Shown here: positions 9,889-22,399 of the stretch, piece by piece | Layout: each line of letters starts with the position of its first letter | Position numbering within the stretch: position 1 is the stretch's first letter | Source of the DNA: Gautieria morchelliformis | Lineage: Eukaryota > Basidiomycota > Agaricomycetes > Gomphales > Gomphaceae | Assembly: GCA_015179125.1 (NCBI GenBank) | Contig: WHVA01000322.1 | Span: forward strand, 62,001 to 126,000 | Direction of reading: 5' to 3' | Length of the DNA stretch: 64,000 bases | Made by a program: the position numbers and the translations under genes | Notes under the pieces: generated by a model | Told to the model about the DNA's origin: nothing | The model's input: only the letters and a program-made list of their open reading frames with translations | Databases searched by the model: none

Positions 9889-11530
9889 TTAACACAGGCC
9901 TGAATTGGAATGGTCATCTGAGTTGCTAGACACTTCTAAGTAATGACCCAATATCAAATAATCAAAGACATACTGACCAATATATATCTTGATTCTGATG
10001 AGGGCTTGCCAGGAGTGCCCTTGGCATGATTTATATCCAATCCATTTGGCGCCAACCAATATTTCTTCAGCTTGTTCCTGTAGCACTTGAGAAGACACCA
10101 GTGTCTACCAGGTTCTTCAGGTACACCATATTTAATATCTAGCCACTTGAACACCTGAGGAAATATTTCCCGCAGCCACCCATCCAGTCGCTTGTTGCTC
10201 AACTTGGTTCAGCACCAATAATCCCCAGCTTTTTGTGCGGTAACAGCCACAATTCCAACTGGTCCTCACAATCCCCATTGGGAGTGGCATTTTTAACTAG
10301 TTCATGATCCTCGGTAAGTCTTTGTTAACATATGCTGCAGTCACATTGAAAAAAAGAGAACTCACACTGAAGCCATCAAATACATCGTTGTCATATTCAT
10401 TGAAAAAGGAACATTCATGATTAGAGTCCCTTGCATATAATGCTCTAATCAAGGTTTTATTGATGGGAATTTGAGAGATGTTCCTGATAATGAAAGTGAA
10501 CAAGGTCTTTCACAACCTAAATTAATCATATATCTTTTGAGAATTCTGATTGAGCCAAGTCAAATGCCAACTGTCCAACTTTGGGAATCACAAATAGTAG
10601 TTTACATATCAATCATCTTCCAAACCCTTTCACAGGTTGTGTGTGGAATGTGTTGACATGGTTGTGTGCTTATGATGCAGCTGTAATGTGTCTTTTCACA
10701 TTATATTCTAATGCATCCCATTGCATCCCTTCTGGGAAAGGTTTGTGTTTTGGCTGCATGCTGCCACATTTTGAACTGTCAGCAAAACATGATCCAAATT
10801 TGAGGGCTGAATGGTCTATCCAATAGATGATAAGTGGAAAACTATCACAAACATTATGCTTACTTGTACAAGACACAAATTTGAATATAAATGTTTTTAA
10901 TCCCATGTGATAAATTATACTCTGTATTAGTTAATGAAAACAATGCCTTATTCCCTATCAGTCTCTTTCCAATGGCTGCATCTGACATTTTAGAATATAT
11001 TCACTCTGAATCAACCCATTCTGTCACTTGTTTGTTGTGTTTCTTATCTTCAATGCCTGTCATATTAAATTGCTTTCCTACCATATTGCCTACTCAATTC
11101 TTCAATGCCTTGGCTTTAATATGCTTCAGTTCTTAATTTAAATCCAACTGCATCTGAGGCAAGCATTGTCTTGTCATGAGACAATTCCTTGTCATTCAAG
11201 TTTTATTGGTATATATACACCACCATGCTGTTTTATGGTTCAAAACTTTCATTGACATGATGCCTCACCCAACTCCCTGTATAACTATTGATGTTCATGC
11301 AACTGCCAATAAGTGTTACCAGTTACAATGTATCATTTACAAAACCGAAAACCATTTTATGTGCTGCTTTTTGTATAACAATTTTTTGTGGTTGCATGAT
11401 GGGAAAGCTCATCAGGGATTATGTGTACCACAAGAACCCAACATTGTCAACAACAGCTTGCAATTTCTTAACAACATGAATGGTTCTCATGCTCATTTGT
11501 ATATTTATCAACACATCTCTGACATATAAC
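9889..11530 (-). pseudogene. decayed, unrecognised coding region
   Basis: Several minus-strand pieces look once-coding: 9,954-10,202 (DGWLREIFPQVFKWLDIKYG, then RHWCLLKCYRNKLKKYWLAP), 10,297-10,503 (INKTLIRALYARDSNHECSF) and 10,670-10,906 (PLIIYWIDHSALKFGSCFAD). They are separated by stops and frame changes, and the 11.0-11.5 kb part is more degraded and AT-rich. I do not recognise the family; an old DNA-transposon or repetitive gene is likeliest. Confidence 0.35.
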
Positions 11531-12600
11531 TTTAATAATGGGTATTGTGTCCTCATTTTATCATTAAAAATGCTTCGTATGAGTTACCTGACAATGTGGG
11601 CCACCATGGCATGTCCTGCTCACGCATCCACATCTCCCCCCCACCCAAAATAATAGGATGTGGTACTCACATGTAAACCATCTGCCTCATGCACAAAGCC
11701 AATACCCATGCAGTCATCCTCATCATACACAATGCACTCCATTATCTGATGCAGCCATCCCCCCACAGCTCCTCCACATCAACTTTGTCGATGTACTACT
11801 GGGGATGCATGAATGGTGCTGTCATCTGCATCGTACACAATGCACTCAATCATCTTAATGATAGCCTCTCTCTGGGCCTCACCTGGTTGGTGGTCACAAC
11901 AATTCCCCGACTCATAGCACGAAAAAAGATAAAAGAAATAGCACCACTCTTTCCTACAACACATCCACATACTGTGGGACCTGGGTAAGTGATGGGTATG
12001 GAAAGCAAAGGGATGCCAAGCTCACATAAATGCAACCATCCTCATAGTACACAGGGCATGATCAATGATCTTGACAGTAACCTCACTATGCACTTCATGA
12101 TCGTCGTCGTGATTGGCATTGCTGGGGATACAGGATTGTGACTGGGGAGCATTGAAAATGAGAGGGATATGCTGAGGTATGGTGGTTGAGAGGCTGGTAT
12201 CAGCCTCATGACAGGTGAATATTCTCATCCCTTCCAGCCAGAGGAAATATGGATGAATCCATAACCTGGTGATGTAACTCGCTGATTAATATGCTACTTC
12301 TACACCTCCTCCTAGTGACCTTCCAGCATTGTGCATGCACAGAGTCATGTTTGCCTATTCACCTCTCTCATCTGTCCACACTCTTGAAACACATCACCAC
12401 TACCACCCCAAGCCTGTGGTACACCATTTGTTTCACTATTTCCATGACTACCCATCTAGTCACCTCTGAAAAACTTGCACATGGCTAGCTCACTCAAGTT
12501 ACTTCCTGCTGTAATATTTATTTATTTCTCCATGACACAAGTCACTGCCATAGAAGTGATCTTCCTGGATGCCATGTCTTCTTATGGGATAGAAGTCAAG
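11531..12600. other. no gene recognised
   Basis: Mixed sequence rich in CA/TC words with short open frames on both strands. GTCATCCTCATC…CACAATGCACTC recurs near 11,710 and 11,820, hinting at an old duplication of ~115 bp. Nothing else is supported. Confidence 0.3.
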
Positions 12601-12607
12601 TTTACAT

Positions 12608-12939
12608 AAGGCAGGCACTGATTTTGTGTGTGTTTTAGCTGCAAGACTTAAAACAGCAATAACTCAGGGAATACTGCTCTGATTGCTTTGAAATTTTTGT
12701 ACATAGCTTTATGTAGATCAAATGCAGGGCACAGAACAATAATATCAAGCCAAGTCATCCACTTTGAAATGCACACAAAAATTGGGATTTTCAAATTGCT
12801 TGATTTTCAGTGAGGTTATTACTCTGTGCCCTGCCTATGATCTACATAAAAAATTTAGAACCAATCAGAGCAGTATTCCCTGAGTTATCACTGTTTTAAG
12901 TCTTGCAGCTAAAACATGTGCAAAATCAGTGCCTGCCTT
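12608..12939. mobile_element. fold-back MITE with ~140-bp terminal inverted repeats
   Basis: The left arm starts AAGGCAGGCACTGATTTTG. The right arm is its reverse complement (CAAAATCAGTGCCTGCCTT). The arms stay similar for about 140 bases, through TTTTAGCTGCAAGACTTAAA, AACTCAGGGAATACTGCTCT and GATC…GCAGGGCACAGA, and leave ~60 bp of loop. ACAT flanks both ends (12604-12607, 12940-12943); a TA duplication of Tc1/mariner type is an alternative reading. No coding capacity. The transposase family is not assigned. Confidence 0.8.
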
Positions 12940-13027
12940 ACATAGTGCAAAGTGCTGTAAAGTCAGATAGATTTAAACTGGGAGAGAGTCAGGTACTGGG
13001 GCGGTGCCCACCGCCACTATGATCAGG

Positions 13028-13124
13028 TTAAGCTGGGGAACCTCTGGGCAGTTCCCATGCACTAACTATACAGAAAGTCCTTGTGGAACACCACCCCCCC
13101 TTCAGAATCACCTTCTTTACAGGA
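13028..13124 (-). repeat. ~97-bp repeat, copy 2, at the 3' side of the LINE
   Basis: The second copy of the block at 9,405-9,496. The LINE coding frame ends upstream of it at 13,433 on the same strand, so it could be the distal 3' untranslated end of that LINE. The inverted repeat perfect in copy 1 is imperfect here. Confidence 0.5.
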
Positions 13125-13432
13125 TGTGTTGGAGTGTGATGAGTTGAATGGAGATGGCCTATGGTGGTCGCTACATGTGTTGTACCTACAATAGGTGGGC
13201 CTTTCCCCTCACTCCCTGGGACTCCCAACCTCCTGCGTCCTCGAGTGGGCGGATGCACTACCGACAAGCTCCATGCCCCCCGGCAGCCTGGTTCCTCGAA
13301 CCGTTTTCCACCCCCCTCTCTTGTGAGGCAAGGTACTCTCTCTCCCTGGTGGATGTTCGCGTTCGTGGGGGTCTGACTTCGTAAGTGTTTGGCCGCTGAG
13401 GCAGTCCAGCACGACGAGAGTGAGCACCGCAG

Positions 13433-14760
13433 TCAAAGAAAAGAAAGGTCCAGAGGGGTCTTCATAGTCTTGCTGCGCCGAGTCGGTTCTCGCCATTGCC
13501 CGAGCTGGTGGGATGATGGCATAAGGTTGTGGCTGTAGGCCTGGCATGTGTTTAGAGTGCATGGAATAGATCCGTTGTCGTTATCTCTTGTGTGTGTTCC
13601 TCGTGCGCATCGCATTTGCATCCCTGTCTGAGAGCATGAACTGTCTTTTTTGCTAAACAAGGGGGGGGACACATCACCGAATGTTCCTTTCAAACGTCCT
13701 GTAGCAGCCACATAGTTCAGCAATGCCAGCATTGGCTCCGGCTTCCCTAACAGCTCTCTGATGGATGTGACCTTCCTGCCCAGCTTCCTCCTCAGCCCAT
13801 GTTGAGCATGCTCGTGCGCCCTGCATTCAAACAGGTAGTGGTGGGTGGTCTCATCGGCTCTGGCGCAGGCAGGGCAGAGCGGCGAGGGTGCCTGTTTGAT
13901 CCTATGAAGGTGCCTGTTGAGTGGGGCGTGACCCGTCCTCAGCTGTGTGATCAGGCTGCACCGGGCCCTAGTCAGCTTGGCCGTGTCGCTGAGGTAGCTG
14001 CCGGAAGGCAGCTTGTTATCGATCTTTGAGAGCCACGCATAGCGAGGGGACTCCTGCCACGATATTCTCCATCTCTGCCTTGTTCCCACTCTGAACGCCT
14101 GTCGCACAGTCGCCAGGCTGCATGGGAGGGGCTTAGTTTCCAGAAGGGGTGGGAGAGGACTCATCTGGCTGGTGGCATCCGCTGCCACCTTCTTGGCCTC
14201 AGTGTCGGCCTCCTCATTGCCCTTAACCCCGTCATGCCCTGAGACCCAGGTTATAGCCAGGTCTGTCTTGCGTCTCCGCGCCGGTGTTGCTAGCTTGTTA
14301 GCCGCGACGTGTATCTGACTCAGGATGTGCTGACCCGGTTTCGAGTGGATGTTCCCGACCGCTTGTATCACCCCTTGGTTGTCAAGGAGGATCATGGCCG
14401 TCCCAGCACCTCTCTCACGTCTCAGCAGCTCCAGTCCAAGGAGCACCCCCACTGCCTCTGCCTCGAAGGAGGTGTGCTCGTCCAGAGGGCCCAGGTGGTA
14501 TCTCAGGGTCTCCTTTCTCCTCCCCCTCCTGTACAATACGCCGCCGCGCCCACACAGCCCTCTGTACCCGAGCCATCCGTGTATATCTTGACCTGTGCCT
14601 CATTGGTTGCCTCATCTTCCCTGGACTCGTCCCTGGAGGCCGCTATCCCGGTCAGATACATCTGTGGCGCATCCGGCGTGTGCGCGAAGGGCCAGATTTC
14701 CTCGTACGCTCCAGGGGTGATGTCGAAGAGTCATGGCATGACATTCATTTGCTGCATCTC
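13433..14760 (-). pseudogene. 3' end of a Tad-like LINE: RNase H and zinc-knuckle domain
   Basis: The minus-strand frame carries an RNase H domain: YTDGS (first catalytic Asp, about 14,580), then FEAEAVGVLLGLEL (Glu), LLDNQGVIQAV (Asp) and VSGHDGVKGNEEAD (His/Asp). After it comes the C-terminal zinc-binding motif of fungal non-LTR elements, CPACARADETTHHYLFEC. An RNase H domain followed by this motif marks the end of Tad1/Mars-type LINE ORF2. Reverse transcriptase and endonuclease are absent, so the copy is 5'-truncated near 14.76 kb. One single-base frameshift (near 14,540) separates YTDGS from the rest. The segment upstream of YTDGS (EEIWPFAHTPDAPQMYLTGI) is also coding-like. Not functional as it stands. 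Confidence 0.82.
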
Positions 14761-14850
14761 CGAAATGTGGTGATAGAACCACAGGGTTGTAAATGAACAT
14801 CTCATTGGAACCCTGAGGTCATCAAATCAGAATGCCTGACCCAATCCATT

Positions 14851-15184
14851 TGTCAGGGGAACCATCGTCACACTGTGTGCACCCCAGTGTGATGTGCGAT
14901 CAAGGCTGCCAAGCCTCTCCTACCCTTTGGCATCCTTCTGCCTTGTGTTCCAGTCATTCCCTTCCTGTTCCAGCCATCTCCAACATCATTCCTTTCTTAT
15001 CTATCCTGCCCCTGTTATTGTTGGTGCAATTGCTTAGGTAACTCGGGCATTTGGTGATCAGGCTAGCATGCCCACAGCTTATAGTTGTATAGCTGGCAAA
15101 GGAGTTCCTTCGAGTTTTCTCTTTGGATCCCCCTTTGCCAGTTCGGCACTTGAGTGTAGAGCATCTGCCTAGGTTGCCCTTATA
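14851..15184 (+). mobile_element. solo LTR, family E (short variant, 334 bp)
   Basis: It starts TGTCAGGGGAAC, ends GGTTGCCCTTATA and is flanked by the perfect target duplication CCATT (14846-14850, 15185-15189). It shares TTTTCTCTTTGGAT and the terminal GTTGCCCTTA with the family E LTRs at 40,973, 54,449 and 59,666. The Gypsy assignment is by the last of these. Confidence 0.82.
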
Positions 15185-15189
15185 CCATT

Positions 15190-15715
15190 GGTCTTCTGTT
15201 GTAAGAGCCCTGAATACCTATGAGTCAACCTCTGAAACAAACTCCCTCTTTTTCCACTGAAACCAATTCTTTGAATTTTCAACAGGTTCTATTGGTATTT
15301 ACACTGGCTGTAGTGGTTTATATACTGAATCCCCAGTGGGTCCACCGATAGGATTCATTGGGTCAACTACCCACAGTGATCACTAGATATATGCCTCATC
15401 AGGAAAAAGGGGGAATTATTTATAGAGATCTGTAGCTCACATAGTACGCATATATATGTTGAACCCTCACACTACGATATCCATCAACATAAACTACAGA
15501 GACACTAATGAGTTATATAATCATTTATTCTCGTCCTATTCTGAATACTAACCAATCCCTAATCATACAACTGCTACGTGATCAGACAGATGTGCACCAC
15601 CCTCTAAAATAGGTACCTAAACCCTTTCTTCCTCTCCACCGCCTCATCGAATGATATTCCCTCCACTATGGCATGGGTTGTTAGAAAATAAGCAAGACAT
15701 TAACAAAAGACACAA
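15190..15715. other. intergenic, downstream of the MFS gene
   Basis: Two imperfect copies of a GGATTCATTGGGTCAAC / CCCCAGTGGGTCCACC motif lie near 15,330-15,380. No gene is seen. The right side holds the transporter's 3' untranslated region. Confidence 0.35.
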
Positions 15716-18706
15716 TCACTTACACCGTGCATACTCTTCGACCCGCTCCTTCTTCGCACCCCGAAGCACCATCATATCTTGCGCATCCAGGACACGGTTC
15801 TCGCGGATGAGTATTTGGCGAATGACTGGGGTAGGGGGTCAATAAAGATGAAGAGAGAGCGAGCAGTTAAATAGGATACGCGAAGAGGCACGTCTCAATA
15901 TAATGGGGAATGCACCACTCACCAAGCGACAGCGCAGTACTAAGTGCGAGTGCACACAGCGCAATGGCCATGCTCTGGTGATATTGCGGGCCCCAATTTG
16001 CTTTCCAAATGAAGGAGCCAATCCTGGGATGGGCGCTGATGAGTGTAATGAAACGGCAATAAGCAAATGGTGACTCACAAATTGCCAATATTTCCAACTA
16101 ATCAAAATAATAATCACGTAAATACAGTTGAGTAAAGACAGTTGAGAAGAAAAAGGACAAGGATCACTCACAGCCATTTGCCAGCCCGATCGCCGCCGCG
16201 CGCTTCACGGGAGGTCGGGGGATTGCCTGCGAGAGATAAGGGAATGAGAGTTTTAAAATATTGAGGATGATGGAATGAAAAAAATAAGTTCGGCTTACGT
16301 TTGAGACCCATACCATCGTTAGTGCAAACCCTTGAGGGGAAGCATTAGCATAGACGCTCCGAAAGCAGAGAGTTCAAAAAAATAATAAAACTGATTCCTT
16401 ACCGGCATACCCCACCGCCATCAAAAACATGCTGAAATATCTTCCTCCAACAGCCATCGTGGATAGGGATATTATATAGCCTATCATGACGACCCACCAC
16501 CAGCCTGCGATGTGGAAGAAGCGTTCTCCGGTCTTATCTGTGGATAGAGGGCGTGTTGTTGCAACAGTTCATTAGTGTGGGAAGGGGAACAAGATGGGGA
16601 GTATGGGAGTGTATGATACGAGGCAGATTGGGGCGGCGTAGGATAATTATTGCGTCAGTGATCAAGTACCCACGCACAAGACCTTGCGGACTGACCTGCG
16701 TGCAGCGCATTCACGAGACAGACGACTGCGGCGAAGATCCATGGTGGACTGTACGCAGTAGTTTCAGATATCAATCTCGAGCGGTCTAAACGCTAGACAA
16801 GACTACGTACGCGGCCATGAGCAGAGTGATTGTAGTCGAGAAGCCGAGGGTACCAGCGAGTCTGCATAATACCAAACAGATAAGACAATCCACGAATCAT
16901 ATCCCCATGAAAGAAGATAAAGAAGGGATGATAAGGAGACACATCAGTGACCTTCTAATTATGCACGATGACAAGCACGCACGTAGGGAAGAAATTGACA
17001 AAGCTAAGACCAAGCAACTGCGCACAAGTCATAATCATAAAAAGAAGGACTTTCACGTCCGTGATCGCCATCTTGAGTCCTGCCCATGCGCTGGCGGAAC
17101 GGATCGAAACGAAGACGAAAAAAAAATACATCAGGCGACATAATCATGCCGTGGGAGGGCGAGGCACTTACGAGTCCCCGACGCCGTCATTATCGGCCTC
17201 ACCTGCTTCCTCCGCGAGGCGGACCTGTGCTAGACGACTTTCGGCAGGGGAAAGCCAGCGCGTGTTGTGTGGCTGTCAATATACGGTGTTGATCACCGTT
17301 CAGCGTAAAATGCGCGGATGATGTGGTGGGTTGGACATACGTAGTCTGGAAGCACGAACCTGGATCCTTCCGTTAATAAAAAGGATCGGTGCACGAGATT
17401 TGGATGGACGTACAGGGTCATGAGGCCAACGACGACTGTGATGGCTCCCTGTGCACAGTGGTGAGTAAATCCATTAAATAATTATTCAGGCATAAGAATA
17501 CTACCTCGATGAAGAACAGCCTAACAAAAATATTAGCTCAGCCCACCAAAACTACATAGAATAAGTGAAAAAAAAAAGAGTCCTTACCATCGCCATGCTC
17601 TTATCCCCCGCATTCCCTCCATATTCCCTAGGATACCCGCCGCCATCAACTACGCCACGCGAGAAAAAGCAGCGGGTCAGTCAACCAATCCCTTGCTGCA
17701 CGACTACAAAATTTATTTAACGCACGCTCCCGAATGCATTTGAGATCAACAGCCCGCAGTACAGAATCGCGGAGCGGAACGCCAGTTCCTACAATGTGGC
17801 AACTGTGACGACAGCGAACAAAGGCGGGTTGACACGTGCGTACCTTGCGCGTGTACCACCGACTGAGGAGATATATTGCCCCCGGGTAGAACGCGGCCTC
17901 TGGCAGGCCAATGAACACGCGACACAACATGATGCCGGCGTAGTTGTGTGTGATCTGTTCGCTGAAGTTGAGACGCGTGCCAGTATATGTGTTATAGAAA
18001 GGACATACTCCGGTCAATGCGGAAGTTATGCCCCAGAGGATGACGCAGATGCCTAGTGAGGACGAGTGAGTGCCGAGTGGGTGGTGCAAAGCATTTTATA
18101 AGTTAAAATACCGATGTAGAGAGACGGGCTGGGCGAAGGACATGAGTATGCTGTGGAGGCTGTGGGTGCTAGAAAGCTCACCGTGTCACTTTGTTTAGTA
18201 TCTACGACGCAGTGTGAGCGCGGAGCGCGAGTGAAGACAAGGACAGCGCACGAGATTAGACGGGACCTGCATGGGGCAGTAGCTGACGTATAAAATAGCC
18301 ACGACAGTGTCATATTGCAGGTCTTCAATGGTAACACGTTACAGTAAGACTGAAAATACCCACATGACGATGTCTACATACCTGAAATACCCAGATCGGC
18401 TTCCATACCCTTAAGTCTAGCAGAGGTCACGGCCGTGCGATCTACAGCACACGATGAGGATTGAAGTATCAGAACTGGCACGGCGCGCGTTGACTCACCA
18501 ATATAATTCATTATAAAAACGAGCGCAATCATGGGCATGAGTCGCATATCCAGCTTCCATACTAGGGCACGTTCCGCCTTCGCACGCTGGTGCGGGTCGA
18601 GAACAGTGTCGACCGTGACCTCAGCCACGCTAGTCCTCGAATCCAATTTTTTCACATCCTCAACATCGTACTGATTATTCGCCAGCATTGTCCCAGCCGT
18701 CCCCAT
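15716..18706 (-). CDS. MFS transporter, anion:cation symporter (Dal5/Tna1-like), multi-exon
   Basis: A minus-strand gene with about ten short introns. Clear junctions include 18,442-18,498 (GTGAGT…TAG) and 18,323-18,381 (GTATGT…AAG). Exon order: MGTAGTMLANN… start; KLDMRLMPMIALVFIMNYI | DRTAVTSARLKGMEADLGIS | QYDTVVAILYVSYCPMQVPS … ICVILWGITSALTG | ITHNYAGIMLCRVFIGLPEA … LLSRWYTRK | ELAFRSAILYCGLLISNAFG … GAITVVVGLMTLYV … WLSPAESRLAQVRLAEEAGE … QSMAIALCALALSTALSL … DAQDMMVLRGAKKER and stop. The GLPEAAFYPGAIYLLSRWYTRKE signature is typical of fungal anion:cation symporters, plasma-membrane carriers for small anionic nutrients such as allantoate, nicotinate, biotin or pantothenate; the substrate cannot be read from sequence. 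The ATG at 18706 is the first in frame. No break was found in the parts followed. The exon around 18,110-18,280 is the least certain. Confidence 0.85.
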
Positions 18707-19550
18707 TATTCTCGCGCTTCTGACCCATAAGTCAGTATGCAGCAATCCAAACGATGTGCATCCTGGTGCTCACCGCAACAGTGACCGTAATTGCGACTGG
18801 GAGGTGGGAATGGCAGGTACCCTGGGACGTGCTTTAAGTACCTAAATTCAGGCGAAGTGGTGCATTAGACTCGTGACCAGCCTGCTGGGCCAACTTGAAC
18901 TATTACTGCTACGCAGTAAGCCCACATGACCCTGCCGGCACGCTCTGTTAGTGCATGGCGCTAAGTGTTGATGCGGTGAGAAGCACACCTGCGTGGCTTA
19001 AAAGTATCGGCTTCGTTCTGGATGTACGTAGACCTCAAAATTATCCTCGTATCCCGGGACTGGGCAGTTCTGGGAGTTGAATTCGAGCTTGAAATCAAGC
19101 TATGGGCTTACGGCATCCAGAAGTGACTCACTGATGAAGTTACCAAAGTTACGTTACTTACAATCTACCAAAATATAACTACAGGTAAGTAATATTACCG
19201 TAGTTTATCCCCGACTTCATCCGGAGGGAGGGATTTGTCGACAAGAACCGTCTTGGATATGCATGTGCCTGTGCCTGGACAGATAGTGTTCTCATGTATC
19301 CTCCATAACCTTGTCTTTCCTTCAAATTGTAATTACTGGTACTTATGAATGCCATTACATTGCCAAAAAATCATTAATCAAAGCTTGCTGTGCTAAATCT
19401 CCCCGAGTCGGGGACTGGCACTCGCGCCGCCGCGATGATTTCTACATACATACGTATTTATTCAGTAGTCCTAGAATGGTCTTGTGCTCGGCTCAGTAAA
19501 AGATTGCAATAGTATAGGAAGAGAAAAAAAGCTGAGTAGAATCACACCAC
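18707..19550. other. intergenic; promoter side of the MFS gene
   Basis: No open frame of interest and no repeat partner inside the window. The first ~300 bases likely contain the transporter promoter and leader. Confidence 0.4.
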
Positions 19551-20566
19551 TTATGACTGTCCGATTTTCTCAAGCGATCGGAGGTACGACCGTTGAATGT
19601 ACTCTATCGCAGCTAGTTCCGCTCTAGGGATCGAGTAACGTATCACCGGAGTTCTGTGGGGATCGGTGTGAGGTACTAGCAGATAATACGAGCAAGAGGC
19701 GGAGGGGGCTGTCATAATGAGTAGGGAGATCGTGATCTTCTTACGGGTTGGCTATGAGAGTCGGATGGGACAGCATGCACGTCGACACCTTGCCGAACAA
19801 TCGCGGTGAATGCCACGGGAAGCGAGCACGGTAGCAACAGGCCTGGCTGGAGAACTTCAACGGCAGACTCGAGCGACCTGAAGGTTCGGTAGGAACTTTG
19901 ATTTCCTTCCTGATGGCATACACGCCTCGGAGAACCACAGCCAATGATAGATAGATAGGTGCAGTGGTACTAAGTACGCCCAATACTGGGAGACATCGCT
20001 TTTATCATGAAGATGATTTTTCTCCGTCTCAGCATTCACGTCAAACAACCTACTAACCCGCAAATTGTCGCCACGGACGTTCACGAGGGCCGGAAACCAA
20101 GGGTAAGTACGCGTTCAATGTGTGTGAGACCGACGTCTGTTAGATCAGCCGTGAAGCAAAGCGGCCAAAGGCAATGGCTGTGTGGGATTATGGGTAGCCG
20201 ACTGGTCACAGTCACATACTAGTAGCGCGGCCTTTGAAAGCACTGTTGACAGAGCACTGCGTGAGACACAAAGGAGGGAGACAAGAAGGGTGCTATTATA
20301 AGTGTAGATTCCCATGAGATCCACGACTGCATCTCATACTTGCTGCGCCTATGAGGACGTATTCTTAGTCGCCGTCTTTTCCACGCCACCCTTTGTCTAG
20401 CACTCACCTCGCCCTTGCGGGCGTGTCTTATCCTCTCCACAGCGTCCACCACCAACAAAGCGTAGTCGACGGCGGTTGCTTTATGAGTTGCCTTCTTCAG
20501 CGCTGACCTCATTTTCCGGGGGCCACCTGAAAAACATGGACCTACACAGTCAACTATGACAGCCAT
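19551..20566 (-). CDS. hypothetical small multi-exon gene
   Basis: A tentative minus-strand gene. The first exon (from ATG 20566) begins MAVIVDCVGPCFSG and runs through ATAVDYALLVVDAVERIRHA to a GTGAGT donor near 20,410. Later coding-like segments are APIYLSLAVVLRGVYAIRKE (about 19,960-19,900, a possible membrane segment) and a last exon with TPVIRYSIPRAELAAIEYIQ and RSYLRSLEKIGQS before a stop at 19,551. Intermediate exon borders are not resolved and no family is recognised. The first ATG lies only 20 bases from the end of Helitron 1, so its native upstream region has been displaced. Confidence 0.4.
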
Positions 20567-20693
20567 TGTTGAACCTTATTCGTGTACTAGCCAATAGACC
20601 CGTGCTTCGCACCGGGTTAGTTAAGTAAGGTTAACATCTCACAGGGGTAGTCAATAGTATTACAGAATTATTTGGTGAAATGAAACTACATAT

Positions 20694-20921
20694 TTAATCA
20701 GGCTTTAGCAGCACCTGTTTGTATACAATATTAGATGTTGTGTTCCCTTCCCTAAAGAACATGGACTCTGTTACAATTAGTGCAACATAAAACTGTCCAT
20801 GTGAAAATACTGCATATCGCAAGTCAATTCCTACTGTGGCCCTGCGCTGCACACCAGGATGTGGCACAGCACTGGGTAGGGACTGCCAGGGACCCATTGG
20901 ATGTGAATGCACTGGGACCAC
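20694..20921 (-). pseudogene. Helitron helicase C-terminal remnant
   Basis: GIDLRYAVFSHGQFYVAL … NTTSNIVYKQVLLKPD corresponds to the last PIF1-helicase motif and tail of Helitron 3 (GLDLRYPVFGHGQLYVGVS … NTTNIVYKDVLL). The rest of the Rep-helicase is missing. It sits close to the 3' terminus, as expected for an internally deleted Helitron. Confidence 0.75.
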
Positions 20922-21049
20922 TGCTAGGGTGGATACCTGTGGCTAGGTCAAACACATTGGGTAAATAAAACTTGGGATAAGTAAAATTATTTGGATAAGT
21001 AAAACACATCTTATCACAATTGAAAGTAGCTCTAAGTAATGCATCAGGG

Positions 21050-22120
21050 TAGATAATGTCTCCACCCATTTCTCCCATGTCTGTGTGCCCCTCATGGGTA
21101 GCATGTCCCTATGTATGGCATGTGTTCCCGGAGTGTAGTGTGTCCTGCAAGTATAGTGTGCGTAGCATGTGTTATGACTGTGCATTTCCGACTTCCAACA
21201 CTCAGTTCCACTCACATTCCAACCTTCTGATAATTCCAACATGACACCAATTGTTTTATTCCTTTGTTCTTTCGACTCTATTACTCGAACCCACCGGACT
21301 CGCCTCGCAGCACAGCAAGACCATCTGTCCGGCCCCTTTGGAGTCTCATTGTTTCTTTATCTCAGATATACTTTCCGACCCCTTGTTCTTTTGCCATCGT
21401 TCTACCCTACCCTGCACTCCCCTTGTAGTCCCCTTGTTCCCAATTAGTTAATTATCCTGTATGTCTATCTGACTTCCGCTCCCTCCAGAATTTGCTTAGT
21501 ACCACACCATTACATGTTGTCTCAGCTCTTTGTATAAAAGCCCCTCATGTATGCTCATTATTCTGCAATCAGATAATTGCCTTCGATATGTGATTTCCTT
21601 CGCTGTATCTCCTGTTCTTAGCACAGTGAGTTTTGCAAGACCTCTGTCTCTCCGCCTCCCACCTTCCACCTTCTGACTCAGTTTCCGACTCAAGTTCTGA
21701 CTTCTGTTTAGTTCGATACATTCCGACTTCTGACTCATGATCCGAAATACTTAGGACGATAGTTCATTGGGGGTGCAACATATAAGTTGAAGCTGTTGTC
21801 CTTTCTAGTTCCAACTTGTGGAAATCTTGATACATACCAGCATGTCACCATGCATAGCATGTCCCCCAAGTGTAGCATGTTCCCCATGTGTAGTGTGTTC
21901 CCCATGTGTAAAGTGTCCCCCATGTGTAGTGTGTCTCCCAAGTATATCATATGTATTATGTCCCTTGTGTGTAGCATGTCCCCATGTGTAGCATATCCCC
22001 CATGCATAGCATGTCCCCAAGTATATCATGTGTAGCATGTCCCTTGAGTGTAGCATGTCACCCAAGTATAGTGTGCATAGCATGTCCCTTGTTTGTAGTA
22101 TGTCCCCATATGTAATATAA
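21050..22120. repeat. TGTAGCATGTCCCC minisatellite in Helitron 1, split by an LTR-like block
   Basis: Short units of about 18-20 bp (TGTAGCATGTCCC, TGTAGTGTGTTCCCC) lie at 21,060-21,180 and 21,840-22,120. Between them (about 21,230-21,780) is a sequence homologous to the LTR-like family D block of Helitron 2, ending GGGGGTGCAACA|TATAAGTTG. The repetitive open frames are not taken as genes. Confidence 0.65.
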
Positions 22121-22399
22121 CTCTAAGAGCCTAAAAGCGAACTTATTGTAGGTGCAGAGAAAATAAATAAATGTTAGAGGGTTTACAATGGATAATAGAG
22201 AAATAGACTTATCTTTTGCAAGCAGAGGCTGTTGTCATTAATTTTTAGCAAAGTCAAAGAAATTTTTTGATATCTATTTTGACAAATATACAGTATATAT
22301 ATACATAAAAAAAAATAAAAAAAAAAATAACATAACAATTAAAAAAAAGAGAATATGATCCTAATAAATATAAAAAAGAAGCAGATATGAGAGCAAGAA

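Noticed and set aside
13148-13384. Plus-strand frames at the LINE 3' side
   Set aside because: They are antisense to the LINE 3' untranslated region, with no recognised domain.
16817-17321. Plus-strand Lys/Arg-rich frames across the transporter
   Set aside because: They lie antisense to introns and exons of the MFS gene and show no independent support.
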